DNA of 64,000 bases, taken from NCBI GenBank assembly GCA_026261815.1, contig JAMPIT010000258.1, positions 15,947,001 through 16,011,000 on the forward strand, read 5' to 3'. A model generated the notes under the pieces. The model did not search any database. It was not told the DNA's origin and saw only the letters and a program-made list of their open reading frames with translations. This DNA comes from Monarcha castaneiventris obscurior (Eukaryota > Chordata > Aves > Passeriformes > Monarchidae). The translations under genes were made by a program, and so were the position numbers. Every line of letters starts with the position of its first letter. The stretch's first letter is position 1. This document shows, one piece after another, positions 37,801 through 51,312 of this stretch.

Positions 37801-40800
37801 AGAGGTAAGTGCTAAGCATCTTCTAAAAGGCAGACCTCCCAAAGCTGTATGAGGGTAGCCACCTGGAACTGGATGCCCTTAGATTTGCCAGTTCTTCTGA
37901 AGACTTGCCATTCTTTGTCATTGTTTTTCCTTTGCAGTGAAAATCTCCAGGATGCTGGTATTGTGGAAGAAAAAAAAAAAATCAAGCAGCTGCCAAGATT
38001 TGGCTACTTCCCATGCATAGAATGCTGATACCTCCCACCTTATGAATCGATATGTCTCTAAGATGGATTGGAGGATGAGGCTTCAAACTAATTCACGTGA
38101 CTGCCTACCACTATAGTGGGCAGAATATCTATTTGGTGGCAGTGACTGGAAAAGTAATTTTATATGTTTTATTATTCATGTACTTCTAATAAAACACAAG
38201 TGTTCTATTCAAGAAAATATTGGCAGGCACCAGAACCTTAAAGAAATGCTTCCTTATGACCCTGCTCCACACAGAGTTTTGGTTTGCAGTGATAAGTGGT
38301 GGGTTGTTATTTTATTGCTGAAGGAATTTACTTAGCATATGCAATATGCAAAAGGAGGAAAGCTGAGTGTTGGAGCACATTACCAGTGTTCACTTAAAAG
38401 AAAATTATCCCATGAAAAACAAACTCCTCTACTTAAATGGTACTCATAAACTGTAAGGCAACTAATTCTACCTTAATGGGTGATATTACTACTTGATGGA
38501 GAAATAAAACCAATACTATTAAAATATTGAGCTAGTGTAAATGTTAACAGGTTGGAATCTATTAAATGCATGTTATTGTGGGAGCTGGAGAGGTTTAGTT
38601 TGTGTTGGTTTGGATTTTTTTAATTATACCTATGGTTTATGAGAATTCCATTCTTTTTTTCTGAGTCAGTGCAGTTCTTTTTATCAGTGGGTAGGTAGCA
38701 GAAGCTTAAATTTTGTGTAAGGAAGTGAAGCATGGGAGATATCCCTTTCAAGGGAAAAGGAGAAAGAATAATATGAATCCAACATGGTGGTAGACATTTT
38801 TCACTGTTATTATTGTTCCCTTACACACTTGTTTCTATACAATGCCATTGAACTCTGCTGTCTTGCAGGCTAATTTAAGGTTCAGAATTTAACTCCGAGC
38901 AAGCTACCTGTATGGTGTTGGAGAGTCTCAAGAATGGTGAAACGTATCTTTAAAATTGAACATATGAAATCCAAATGTCTGATGGCAAGATGCTCGAGAT
39001 GTGGAGGGTACAGAATACATTGTAATGGCTAAATGCACTAAATTCAGGTGCTTATAAAATAGTAATGGAAAAAATCACCAGGGATAATAGAACAATGTAA
39101 GAATTTCTAGTAATGAATCAGACATCCCTTTTGACTCCTTTGTCTCGACTGGTGTGCACTTTAGTAATTTTAATTAAGCTCTCATTTAGACCATACAACT
39201 GTTTCAGTCTGCATGTTCATCTGGAAGCTAGATGTTCACTAGAGGGCAGCATTTGATAAAATGTTTAAAAGCAGGCTTCTTCCACAGAAGTGAGGAAAAT
39301 ACATGCAGATCACTTTAATAACACTTTTAACAATGTTCTCTGACATAAGTTTTCAGATCTGTTTGTTGGTCTGGAGCCTAGAACAATGTTTGGGTTGATG
39401 AGAATTTTTGAAAGAAATTTAGGGATTTATTCCACTAATAAATATGAATTGGTTTGAGATGGGTATATTATTTCAGGTTTGCAGAAATTGCACCCTGCAG
39501 CCTCTATCTTCTATCCTTAGCCTTTTAAATGTACATAAATTAATATTTTAAATTTTATATTATTGCAAAAGAATAAAACATGAATAGGTTCAGTTGTCTA
39601 TTAGCCCTTCCCTTTTATTTTTTTTTTTTTATTACTACTGATTTTCAAGCAGTCCTCTCAGCATTATTATTTTATTTGGCAAAAATCTCTTGTTGCTGCA
39701 GTCTCAGTAGACCTGTATGGTTGGGCACCTGTGGAGTTCTGTCATGGTACTAGAGGCAAAACCTTCTCTTGTGCTGGTGTTGGTTCTCAGTTGTAGCCAG
39801 TTTGCAAGGCTTTGCCAGGGCTTCCAGCCATCTTGAACAGGTCAGTAGCTCCATGCAGCCTCCACAGGGCCAGGGATGCAGATGGCCAGGAGGCAGCCTA
39901 CCTGGACTGACTGATCAGACAGGAACCCTTGAAGAGGTGTGATTTGGCATTTAAGGTTAGATAAACAGGTATTTTCTGATTCATCACTAGCCAAGAAATG
40001 CCATTTTGCTTCTCTGAACTAGGGGCATCAAATGAAAAGTGACTTCTGCCACCAAGCATTAGGGATCTGTTTGAGGAGACTACATCACCCTTGGCTTTCT
40101 AGTTGTGGGGGAGGGAGAGATTGTTAAAAAGGGCAGTTTAGCTGACCTAAGATTTGAAATGCCTTCTGGAGATGTGCATCCTCAAGAGAAAGCATTTGAG
40201 TGATAAGACATCTAATTTGTATGTGTCTAAAATGAAGCGGTGTAACCTGGACTCTACAGCCACATATGTCACTTTTAACAGTGATGCCAATGCATCTCCC
40301 TGGTGAACAAGAAGCAGATAGGACCAGGGTTTGCACTGGAACCATTATGTGTGCTGAGAAAAGCTCTGGTGGTTTAATAGTCTTCTCTTTCTTACCAGGT
40401 TAAGTGGCGTTGACTTAGGTGAACTCTTTGTAAATGACACCTTTGCTGGGATTGCTGTCTGTGCAGGCAAGGTGAAGGCCTGATCCTGAGGATATGTGTA
40501 CTCAGCCCACAACAAGCATGCCAAGGACTCCCAGCTCAGAAGCTGAGCTGTGGTTAATCACATTGCACCACTTGTGCAACTGAACCATGTGGTTCAGATG
40601 CTGGCTGCCAAGTGGGTGAAATTCTGATTTCCTTTTTTAAGCTGTTAGTCTCCAGTACTTTATGTACTATACTGTAGCTTTATGGTTACAGATATTCTTG
40701 TGTAGTTAGAAAACCAGAAGAATTAAGTTGGATGACATGAGATGTATAAATGGAATATCATTGTCGTTATCTTTAGAATTACATCTTTCACGTGCTGGGT

Positions 40801-43800
40801 AAATCCAGGAGGCAGTTAAATATCTCCCCCCATGACATTATCACAAATGTCATTTGGTGCTTCAAGACTGAGCAAAATAAATCACCAGCCAAGTGATGTT
40901 TATATCATCATATATGTGGGTTTTTTTGCTGGAATAGATTGTCACAAAATATGCTTTATTCAGGTCTTCAAGAGAAATCTGTTTTTTTGTTCTTGATGGT
41001 GGATTTTTTTTTTCATTTTAATTTTTTTAACTGTTGTTAAATACCTCTCAAGGTGTGCCTGTTTGTCTTGAAGCTTTGCAGGTACGCAGGCTGACAAATG
41101 GCTTAGAGGTGTTTGGAGAACTTACCTTATTTATGTACAATGTAAGATATTTTCTTCTTCTGTCCTAATTGCATGTTTCTATCTGGTTAAGTGGCGTCTC
41201 TGATCAAGACCTGCCACAATAAAGGAAGAGGAAGGAACCATCTGTAACAGCCCTGATAACTGTAGCTTCCTGGGACCATTCAACAAAATCTTCAGTCTAT
41301 TTTTGTATATCCTGATTGGTTAAACTGTTTCTGCTTGTGAGTGAAACACTGTGGTGCCACTGAAGGGCACAGTCAACTCAGTGATTGAGTGGTCTTCATC
41401 CAACAGTAGAAAGAAAACAAACCATTTGCTTTACATTTTAATCAAGGTAAGAGCATACAAGAAATGTCTGTCTCATGGTATTAGTAGAGAATAGTTTCAC
41501 CACATACACCAAAGGCACAGGCACACAGCCCTGTATCTTCATTTCATTTTAAATGGTTCATCTTGCCAGCTCACTCTGAAGCCTGCAGTTGAGCCTCCAC
41601 AAAGGTCATTGCTTACTGATGAGGTATGGGGCAGAGCTGTTCTAACAGTACAGGAAGACTGAAGTTTTATGCCATCTTTATTATCAGTGCTTCCTGAGGA
41701 ACACTGTGCTTACTCTGTGAACTGTGCTAAGTTCAACCAGCTCACAGTACTGTATAGGTGGTCGGTGTAATTGAAAGAACAGGGTGGACAAAGGAAACTC
41801 TTCACAGAGAAAAGTGCTAGAGCCAGATCTCTTGGTACCAAAGATCATGTGAACTATATAATAGAACTTAGTGGTCCTTCTTGGACAGAGATCTATTGAA
41901 CAATAGCTGCATCTGACTAAGGAGTGAAAACACTTCATTTTATTTCCAATAGTATCATCCTGTTACCAGGCCTTTGGTGTCCTAGAAGGGTTTAAATGTA
42001 CTTTCTTCTTTCCAGAGTCAACATGAAAGAGATTATTCAGGACTGATGTTCCTCTTGTTTGTTTAAGAAAATTCAGGTAGTCCTTTAAGGTACGTTTAGT
42101 GAAAGTAGCTTGTTATCAATTAGTTCAGTCCAAGAGCTTCCCACCGTGTTGTAAATTACCCATAGTGGCGCACAGTGCTGCAGTGTGGTCGGCCAGGCAA
42201 TTATATCTCAGAAAAGCAAAAAGAATAAAATCCTGGCCTCTTCACCAAGGTGAGGTACCTGAAAGCAGGTTAGTACAAGTGTCCTGCTTCTGACAGGATA
42301 CTACTGTAAAGGAATGTGATTCCTTTACACCAGCCTTGAATAGTGTTGATCCCTGTAACTGGGTTGCCTCTCTACCCTAGAAGGCAGGAACCACTTGCAT
42401 TCCCTCAGTCTCAACCTCATGTAGTATCCATTATGCCCTTCTTTCTCTCTCGGAAGAAGGGGAAGAGAGGGGCTTGCTAGGAGTGCAGATCCCTTTGAGT
42501 TCCATCCAGTAAAATAGTATGTTTACAACAGCTCTCGAAAAGGAGGAGTCCCTACTGCTGATATTCCCACTTGCTTGGATGAAGAGCCAGCCTCCCTCCC
42601 CTCCCACACAGAGCACTGCTGAGACTGCTGGCAAGGACTGGCAGCTTCTGGATTTAATATCTGTGGCACGACTCATGGCAAACTGCTCACTGTTAAATGG
42701 TGGAAACTGGAAATAATCTTAAAATGGAAATTGCTGTAGTTGCATGTCTTCAGCCCAGAGGTCTTTTTGTACTGGCCTGTGCTGTCCATGCTTTAACACA
42801 TCCATACTGTTCAGTTTGAAAAAAACAAACCAAACCAAAAAGACCCCCAAAGCCCTAAATATGAGTGCAAAGGAGTCCCAAAAACCATCAAGTTGAACAT
42901 CGTGTTTGGTACTCTCTGGTTTTGTTTTTTTATTTGGGCTGAGGTATTTAGTTCAATCTTTTACTTAGATTGCAAACTCAGCTGTACCAAAAATATACAA
43001 CAGTCATTTCTGTACTTTTTAATTATGTGTCACTCTTTTTTCTGCAATCATGTTGTTCTTGTTACTGAGAAGATGACAATAGGTTTAATAAATCCTCAAA
43101 GACGTGGGAAAAGCTCATTTGAACCAGTATTATAATTCTATAATTTCACAGCTTTTTACAGGGCATCACCAACTGCTGGGAAAAGATGTATGCAGAGGTA
43201 ATGCTGACAAACTTTGGCCTGTTACTGGGGAATGCTTGATGAGTAAAATCTGTGATTATACTGGTATGATGAGGCCTGAACACCTCTTCTTCTGAGGCAG
43301 CCTTTTCACTACTGAAGAGGATTAACAAAAGAGGCAGATGCCAGTGACAAAGTGCCAATATTTGTTAACAGATGTGATCCTTGTAATGTAGCATGTGTTC
43401 TTAATTTGGCACTGCTTGACACCAGGAGGATCTCTGTAAATAAGGTGTCATTAGCTGCATCCAATAGGCTTTCCTTCTAAACTGGTCTTTGGTTAGTATC
43501 CATACTCTCGTTGAAACTGGCATTCTACCTTGTGAATGGGCTGTATGCCACTCTGACAGATGGGCATGACAGTAGACCAGCCAGGGAAACATTAAACTCA
43601 TCCAAGCTGAGTATTAAGAGCCAAACAATCTATCCAGAAATACAACATGGGCAGATTTGTGTTACTGTAATTGGTGAAGTGGATATGCTGTTGCTACCTG
43701 AGCTCCTAGATGGTTAAATGTTTGCATTTTTAGAGTTTGCATTGGTCAGTTCCAGATTTTGGTTTTAGAAGAATGAAGATTACTGCTTAAAAGAAAAAAA

Positions 43801-44957
43801 ACCCAAACAAAAAAGAATTTGTTTTTTGAAAGAAACTTTCATGTTAAGTGAAGAAAATGTCAAGTGAGCCAATCATGTTTCTTGTTAAGTAGGTTGATGC
43901 CAGTCTTCTATTTATGTTGACTTCCAATTAAGTATTTAGGTGAAAATGTTTTGCACAGTATTTCCTTTCTCCAGTTTAAAAATTAAAAAATGTTGAATAA
44001 GATATTTTTCTGTCTCTGAATCTCTGGAGCAAAAATGTGGTCTGTTGCATCAGGGAGAAGTCAACTGAGTTACTTGAGGAATTGCTTGTGCTGATGTTTT
44101 TAGGAGGGGAAAACATAAATGCTTAAGCAATGTATATTTAAAGATTTAAAAATCTAAAAATGTAGATATTATAAGAATGTAGGGGTTTTCTCTGTAGAAA
44201 CATACAATCACAATTGCTGTTCATAGAATTCTACTTAACCACTTACCTTTGCTTGCAGGTAAAATTGGTTTATTGTTTAACTTAGAAAAAAAATATTGAC
44301 TTGAAAGTGAGAAGAGTTCTGAAATATTTTTGCAGAAATTATAATGCTTTGTATTTAGTGGGAATCATAGTGTGCGTGACTGGGACCTTGAACATCTTTC
44401 TGCAGCCAAATGGACTTTCTTGTGATTTGTAGCAGTGCATTATATGAAGAAATTTCCTGTAAATGAGAGGGAGAAGGCCCTACTCTCTGACATGATCAGT
44501 GTAATTCTGATATTTTTGTAAGGCTGCACTGTGTTTTTAGTGCACTTTTGCAGTATCTGAATATCAGCACAGATTGATCAGTCAGATCTGTTTAAGTAAA
44601 AAAGCTGAAAAATATCTTTGCCTTGGTGGAAAACACAGGTACTTGTGCTTAGCCTCTGAGACATGAAGCAGGAACCCTGGTGAGTGAGGAAGCCCTGGAG
44701 GGCTACCTTTGCTAGGTAGCAGAGGTTATAAGAATAACACACAGGCAGACTGCTTTTGTCACCCAAACTCTGCAGTATGGGCACGTTTTCCTACCACTGG
44801 AGAATTCATGAGCTTCTGTAGCCTTTGATACAGATGCATACGGTAACTTGTTGCCAATTTTGTGCAATTAGGGCATACAAAATGGTTTCCCTGTTAGGAA
44901 TGTTGCATGTGCTACGACACTAATTAGGGGTTTCTCTCCTTTACATGCATGCCTGTC
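34801..44957. other. Intergenic stretch without recognisable genes
   Basis: No coding exon or named transposon is seen. A possible non-coding exon (37680-37804) is listed separately. Around 39770-39930 a GC-richer patch may be a very old repeat. Confidence 0.45.
37680..37804 (+). other. Candidate non-coding exon (splice-site pair)
   Basis: A long pyrimidine tract ending in 'atttttcag' (37671-37679) and the donor 'gaggtaagtg' with GT at 37805-37806 bracket 125 bases. Every frame is closed by a stop, so it could only be a lncRNA or UTR exon. Evidence is limited to the splice-like signals. Confidence 0.15.
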
Positions 44958-44977
44958 TGCCATTAATATTAATGGCA
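44958..44977. repeat. 20-bp perfect palindrome with ATTAAT core
   Basis: 'tgccattaatattaatggca' reads the same on both strands. The symmetrical ATTAAT halves resemble paired homeodomain or POU sites; that role is inference. Confidence 0.6.
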
Positions 44978-47900
44978 ATTTTGCCCAAGCACAAGGAAAG
45001 ACAAGACCTGTGTAACTGTGACTTAAACTTTTGCCTTGGAAATTCCTTATATAGTTATTCTTGGAACCTGCTGGCTTGCAATTTGCTAAACCTACCTGTG
45101 AAAATGGTGGTGTGTAGATAAAACAGTTACCTTTTTAAGGGGTAGTTCTATTAACTCTTCTATGGTCTTTCCCCTCTGGATCTCTAGTTCGTCCCTGTGG
45201 TTACATTACAAGCATTTCAGCTATTTAAAAAGCTACATTTTATGCATACCTAATTTTTTTTCCTATAATGAAGCTTATATTATAAATTTTAAAAATCTCC
45301 AGTGGTTATACAATTACTCCATGTTCTTGCAAGGAGGTGCATCATGCTATTTTCTAACAGAAAAACTCAAAGAAACAAATCTGCTAGTATTGTCAGAGGA
45401 GAGATACAGGCTATGGGGTTTTAAAACTCTGCTGAAATTTTGGATTTAGTGCAGATTGAGGTGAAATCACTGCAGGCATGCAGTGCTCTGTGAAGGCACC
45501 CTAGCAAACCAACTCCAAGGAATGAAAGCTAAGGAGACTCTTGTGCCTCTAGCTCACTGCCAGGTCTTTGCAGGGGTGAGCACGGTGAAGTAGAAAGGCA
45601 GAACATGATGCAAAGCCATTTTTAGGAAGAGACAGCTTCTCCAGGAAATGGAAGGGCTCTTAGACAGTGAGTGCTTAGTCTTCTGCTCAAAAGCCACTTG
45701 GAATGTTCATTAAGATGCTGATTAAGAGGATAAGTGATGTAGCCTGGGACAAGGTCAGTCTTTGTCTCTTAGCAAAGACCACCAACAAAGACATGATGTG
45801 TATCAAGGGCAGCAGATGAGGATGATTTGCAGTTTGTGCTTTTATCTTGTGAACCTGCAATACAATATTTTTTGCATAATCCATGCTTCTAGTTGCACAT
45901 ACATTCCAATAACTAGAGCTGATAGTATAGATTTACTTTTAGGTATAGACATGATAAATTCTTTGTTTGAACTTAATTTTGGGGGTACATGAGAAAAATT
46001 TTCAGTTCTCTAAATGGCTCAAGGTATGGGTGGATTATTCCATCTTCACATGTTGTCTTCAGCTGATCTAGAGATGCTGAAAGGGGAACAACCAATATAA
46101 ACTAAAAAGCAGGCCTGAAATGAAATGAAAATCCACAGAGCTGTGGAATGTCAATAAAAGACTGAAGATGTGAGTGCTGTCAAATCTTTGTGCAGGAGAA
46201 AGTCTCTCCCTTTTACACAACTTTATATTAATTACTTTCCTGACTGAGCAGATCATGGGCTGATGGATCTAAAAGGGTACACTTTTTTATTATAGCAACA
46301 AAAATATTTTAAATTCTGAATAGTAAATCCCTCTCCCCAGATTTCTGGCATAAAGAGAGAGCACGATCATGCCAGAAGTAGGCCCCACCTGGATGACCAT
46401 ATCTACTGCAACAAAACAACAGTAGAAATTATTATCCATGTTCCTCAGAGAAAGGTCTTAAAATTATTAACATCAAGACATTCTTTGAGGCTGTGAAGGT
46501 TGCAAAATAAAAGAGCATCTGCATTAAATGAGATTTTGTATGCATTTACTCTCTAAAATGCACCAAAAATGTATCTGAAGGGAGAAATCCCAAGGCCAGT
46601 TTGCTTTCCTCTTACTTTCTCTTTGATTATCTTGTCTCAGACTTTAATTGGACCAGTAAATGTCTCTTATCAATGTATTTGGGGAGGAGAGGGATGGAAC
46701 AAGAAAAAGGTGCATGTGGTTACATATATAGGTGAGCAAGACAGAGAAGTGTGTACGTGTGTTGAACCCAACAAAAGCAGAAGACAGACCTAGTGGTGGC
46801 GTCCCAGAAATGTCATCAGAAAAGGGCACAGATGTAAGATTCTGAGGGAAGAACTTTGTAACAATGTGAAATGGTTTGAATGGCTTCTCATCACAAATTG
46901 CACGACCACAAATTTTAACTGTGGATTGACATATTGTTATTTATTTTTCTTGTAAATTATGCATGGAAATTACTCAATTTGAGTCCTATATCTTTGGCAC
47001 AAAGACTCTGGTCAACGTGTGTCCCTGTGTCAAAGAAGAGATCAAGGTATTTGCATTTGCTTATTTGCCCCAAAGAAATGGTAGTTTTCAAATGTACATA
47101 AGCCTTTCCTACAGCGATGTTTCTCATAGAGCTCTTACTGAACATCATAACCTATGGCAGAGTGAAGTTTGATGAGAAGTTTTGCAAGTGAAGCTGCGAG
47201 AAGGTTGAGCATCTTGACTCAGCCACCCAAACACTAGTAAAAGTTCATTGTCTGCTTCAGGCATTCATTTTAGAAAATAAAAGCTCCATTCTGCATGCCT
47301 TTGCTCCTTGCATTTAGACTGACATGAAGTGGACTATGAAACCATGTGAAAAGCTTTCTCCTTACTTCTACTGTACTGACTTACAGAAGATTCGGGGCAG
47401 TACAGAACCACAAAAGCTGTCCCTTGTTCATGTTTTTCCCCACTGCACTGACTTGATGATGATAGCAGTGCAGTGGGTGGTTGGTGTGCCTAAGAACTGC
47501 AAGGGAGATGAAGTCCCACTGTGTTTCAGTGTGGCTCAGAAAAGCCCATGGGGATCCTGGATTGCTCTTGGTTTCCTCACTGAGGCTTGTGCTACAATTA
47601 AAGTGTGGCTTTTTTTTCAACTGGTGATAATCTTTGTCTTGTTTTGGGAGTGCTTGTGCTAACAATTGTTCTTTCCAGACAGGGAGCAGAGCAGTTAGCA
47701 GGAAGAGAAGGCTGAGGGTTGGGGAAACTAAGGAAGCAAGTCGCTTAATCCTGGTGTGTGTTTCTGAACAAATGCTATGGAGAAGGTAAATTGAGCTCAA
47801 CAAAACATTAGATTAAATTCATTAGTAATTAAAAACAACAACAGCTGCAGTCTAACGAAAAATGCTGGAGATGTGTAAAGCTTTGCCATTAAAATGTATA

Positions 47901-47999
47901 GACACTGACCCTCTTTAAATTCATAGAGAATGCTCTTTACTTAGCTATAAAGGTTTAATGTAACTTAGCAGATCTGAGTTACTTCAGGAGAGCTTTAAT
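44978..47999. other. Intergenic stretch without recognisable genes
   Basis: The longest open frames (47324-47662 on + and 47381-47803 on -) overlap each other and match no family I know. The hairpin at 47439-47477 is listed separately. Confidence 0.4.
47439..47477. repeat. Hairpin with 12-bp perfect arms
   Basis: 'cccactgcactg' at 47439-47450 is the exact reverse complement of 47466-47477, separated by a 15-base loop. No flanking gene or poly-T signal suggests a specific RNA class. Confidence 0.65.
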
Positions 48000-50250
48000 G
48001 CTTGGCAGGTCTCTACATTTTATTTATGATATCAAAGCTGCAACTCAGATTTTTACTCAGTGGAAGACATAAAAGAGATTCAGAAGTCATCCAAATCATC
48101 TTGTAATTAATGTTACCATGCACGCCCAAGACATTAAAATGTTAACAGTGTTAGAATCGTGTGCTTTGGAATACAGAGTGAGGGCTTTATTAGAGAGAAA
48201 TACACTGCAGATGTCATCCACCCTAATTGAGGACATTGGGTTGCCTGCTGCTTGTTCTTATCAGTGGTTCAGATTTTTTTTTTAATTAATTCATTTTCCT
48301 TACTGCTAGAATCTGCTCTCATTATTAGTCTATCTTGTCACTCATTTGCATTTCAAGTGCTGGGACTGTGGGGTACCAGCTAGCTGCCTTAGAAGAACAC
48401 TTCAAGGGGTTACTCTATCAAATAGCAGCACAGTATCACAGTGAATTTGACATCTGGGTTATCTTATTCCCAGATGCTCCATGGTGTCATTAGCAGGATT
48501 AATCTTAGCTTTAATTTCATAATGATTCTTATTCTAATATATGTGAATGAACACAAAGTCTCTTGACTCATTATCACCAATTTACCCAAGATATGTAATC
48601 AGGCTCTTACATTCACCAACATTTATTTTTGCTAATACATCTAAAATTGTAGATTAAGCAAATACAGTTAGTTCCAGCTGAGTGAATGCCTAGTGAGGTA
48701 GCAATGTAGTATTTATGTTTTAATTAAAGTACATTAATGATAGTGTCTTTTAAATACATACTGATCAAATTATTTCTGCTGAAAACAATGCATTTATCAT
48801 TCAAGTGATATCAACCTGTAAATTTAATAGCAGCACCTTTCTATGACTATTTGTTATTTGCAACCATTTAGAAATTACTCCAGATCTCATTTTATAGTAT
48901 AATTTTAACCTTTAAAGATTAGGGCAGAATACTTTATTCTTGAGAAAAATCTCTTGACTTCCCAAAAGCAGACAGAATTAAATTTTTCAAGTTAAATTAA
49001 AAATTAAACCCAAATACATTTTATATTGAAACCTTGATTTTAATTCCTGTTCTAGATTGAACTGTAATACAGAATGCAGTTTATTTTTACAGCTAAGCAG
49101 ACACACAAGATCCATCTCCACATCATACAGAGTTTCATGATCTAGTGCATTTTTAAATTGCAAGGAGAAAGCAAAATGTGAAATTCCTGTGCACTTTTTT
49201 TACAGTGTTGGACTAAGTTTTTCATTTACCAGCTGTTGTAGCACAGCAGTAAGTAGTGGTTCATTATTGATGGATAAAATGTTCAAACATTTAAAGAAAT
49301 GAAAGTCAGCTTTGAATTTTTAATTAATTAATTAAAAGTACTGCAAATGCCAGCTTGTTAATTGCTTTGCACCTGCAAGCCAACACAGGTTTTATGCACT
49401 CTTTCTTTGAATATTAATTTTTTTGCATGTCTTCATAATGCTTGGAAAGTCTCCCCTGCAAACATATTAGTAAAGAGTAAATATTGAATCTAAGACAAAA
49501 CTCACGGCTTCATCTTTCACTGTACACAGAATAGGATTTAAAGGAGGATTTAGATTTCCAAGGCTTCTAATTAAGTAGTGATAATCAGGCTTTCTGCTGA
49601 GGGTCACTTCCTGGGAGTAATTTGAGTTATTAAAATGCATGTTTTTATTTGTTCTGCTTTGCGAGCTAAAACTGATCCCTTTTAATATAGCAGCAAATAT
49701 GCAAATTGGTGTTTCATTATATTATGCAATTTATGGCAATCTTCTCTAATTTACTGAAAGGGCAAGAGCCTGACCTTGTCATTCAACTTTTTTTTTTCCT
49801 GGTAAGCTAAACTAATTATGTGGATCTTTTTATGAAACTCTGAAAGTATGCAGCACGGTAAAAAATGTGACAAATTTACCTTGATTATTCATCAAGATGG
49901 CCTTCGATTTTGCTTGAATCCTCCTTCACTGTGATGGATAATTTAAACTTATATATAGGAGCCAATTTGTTTCAGGGTTTGAAAATGGCTTTCTTTTTTT
50001 CACAGAAATCCTGGAAAGAGCATCTGAAATCATTGAAATAATAAATGTCAGGATTTGAGCTATGGAGTAAAAAAAACTTCATTAAAAATACTGGCATGAT
50101 GTATTATGAATTGATATCATGATTTTTCTCTGTGCTATCCTTCAATACTACTTTTCAGCCAGGTTTTTATTAGTGATACGATGCTCTGCATTTTCACTTT
50201 CCTTTTAATAACTTTTCATTTTAGATTTAACAAACTCAGCATTCTCTAAG
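48000..50250. other. AT-rich, repeat-poor stretch with octamer and TAAT sites
   Basis: No transposon is recognisable. Octamer (POU) words occur at 48344-48351 (ATTTGCAT) and 49699-49706 (ATGCAAAT), and a run of overlapping TTAATTAA units lies near 49319-49336. This texture is common in developmental enhancer deserts. It ends abruptly just before the CR1 that begins near 50368. Confidence 0.25.
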
Positions 50251-50367
50251 CTTCTTTTTGCCTCCTCCACCAAGAAGTGTTAAGGAAGTTCTTCTCTGCC
50301 CAAGCCAGGAAAGCATGGCTTAGTCTTCCGTGATTCTTGGGAAGGTTCTACAATTGCTTCTGCAGTG

Positions 50368-51312
50368 CAAAGTTGAAGGACTGTCACTAGTGGTGTCCCC
50401 CAGGGCTCAAAACTGAGCCCGGTATTTTCAACTTATTTGTCAATGACTTGCATGAAGAAGCAGATGCCCCCTCAGCACGTTCACTGATCACACAAAGCTG
50501 GGAGGAGAGGCCGATACCCCAGGGGGCTGTGCAGCCCCTCAGAAGGGCCTCGACAGGCTGGAGAGAGGGGCAGAGAAGAACCATCTGAATTTAACAGTGG
50601 CAAATGCAGAGTCCTGCTCCTGGGGAGGAATAACCCTGGGCACCAGCACAGGCTGGGGGCTGAGCTGCTGGGGAGCAGCTCTGTGGAGCAGGACCTGGGG
50701 GTCCTGGTGGACAACAAGCTGTCCGTGAACCAGCAGTGCCAAGAAGGACAATGGTAGGAAGAGCATTGCCAGCAGGTAAGGGAGGTGATTCTGCCCCTCT
50801 ACTCAGCCCCAGTGAGGCACATCTGGAGTGCTGTGCCCAGTTCTGGGCTCCTCAGTACAAGACAGACATGGAGCTCCTGGAGCGGGTCTGGCAGAGGGAA
50901 ACAAAGATGATGAAGGGACTGGAGCATCTCACAAGGAAAACTGAGGGAGCTGGGGCTGTTCAGCTGAGAAGAGATGACTGGGAGGACACCTCATGAGTGT
51001 CTGTCAGTATCTGCAGGGAGGTGTCATAGGATGGATGCAGGCTCTGCTGGCTGGTGCCAGCCAATAGGACAAGAGGCAATGGGCAGAAACTGATGCAGAG
51101 GAAGTTTCACCTGCATTTGAGGAAGAACTCCTTTACTGTGCAGTGCCCATGCGCAGATGGCCCAGAGAGGTTGGAGAGTCTCCTTCATTGGAGATATTCC
51201 AGAACCATCTGGATGCAATCCTGTGCAGTGTGCTCTAGGATGACCCTACTTGAGGGAGGTTGGACCAGATTACCCACTGTGGTCCTTTCCAGCCTCACCA
51301 GAATTCTGTGAT
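50368..51312 (+). mobile_element. CR1 LINE, 5'-truncated, dead
   Basis: This copy starts just before the 'SGVPQG' block ('agtggtgtcccccagggctc' at 50388-50407) and keeps the downstream RT region, including the segment around 50815-50870 that corresponds to the HLECCAQFWAPQYK block. The reading frame is broken several times. The 3' UTR is complete: 'cagtgtgctctagg' (51226-51239), 'ggttggaccagattac' (51258-51273), 'ggtcctttccagcct' and 'attctgtg' at 51303-51310, followed by a T run. The locally higher GC content of this interval comes from the element. Its tail matches the nested CR1 at 16717. Confidence 0.92.

Noticed and set aside
47324..47803. Overlapping 112- and 140-residue ORFs on opposite strands as genes
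   Set aside because: No family resemblance and no convincing splice or promoter context; mutual overlap and a hairpin suggest chance open frames.
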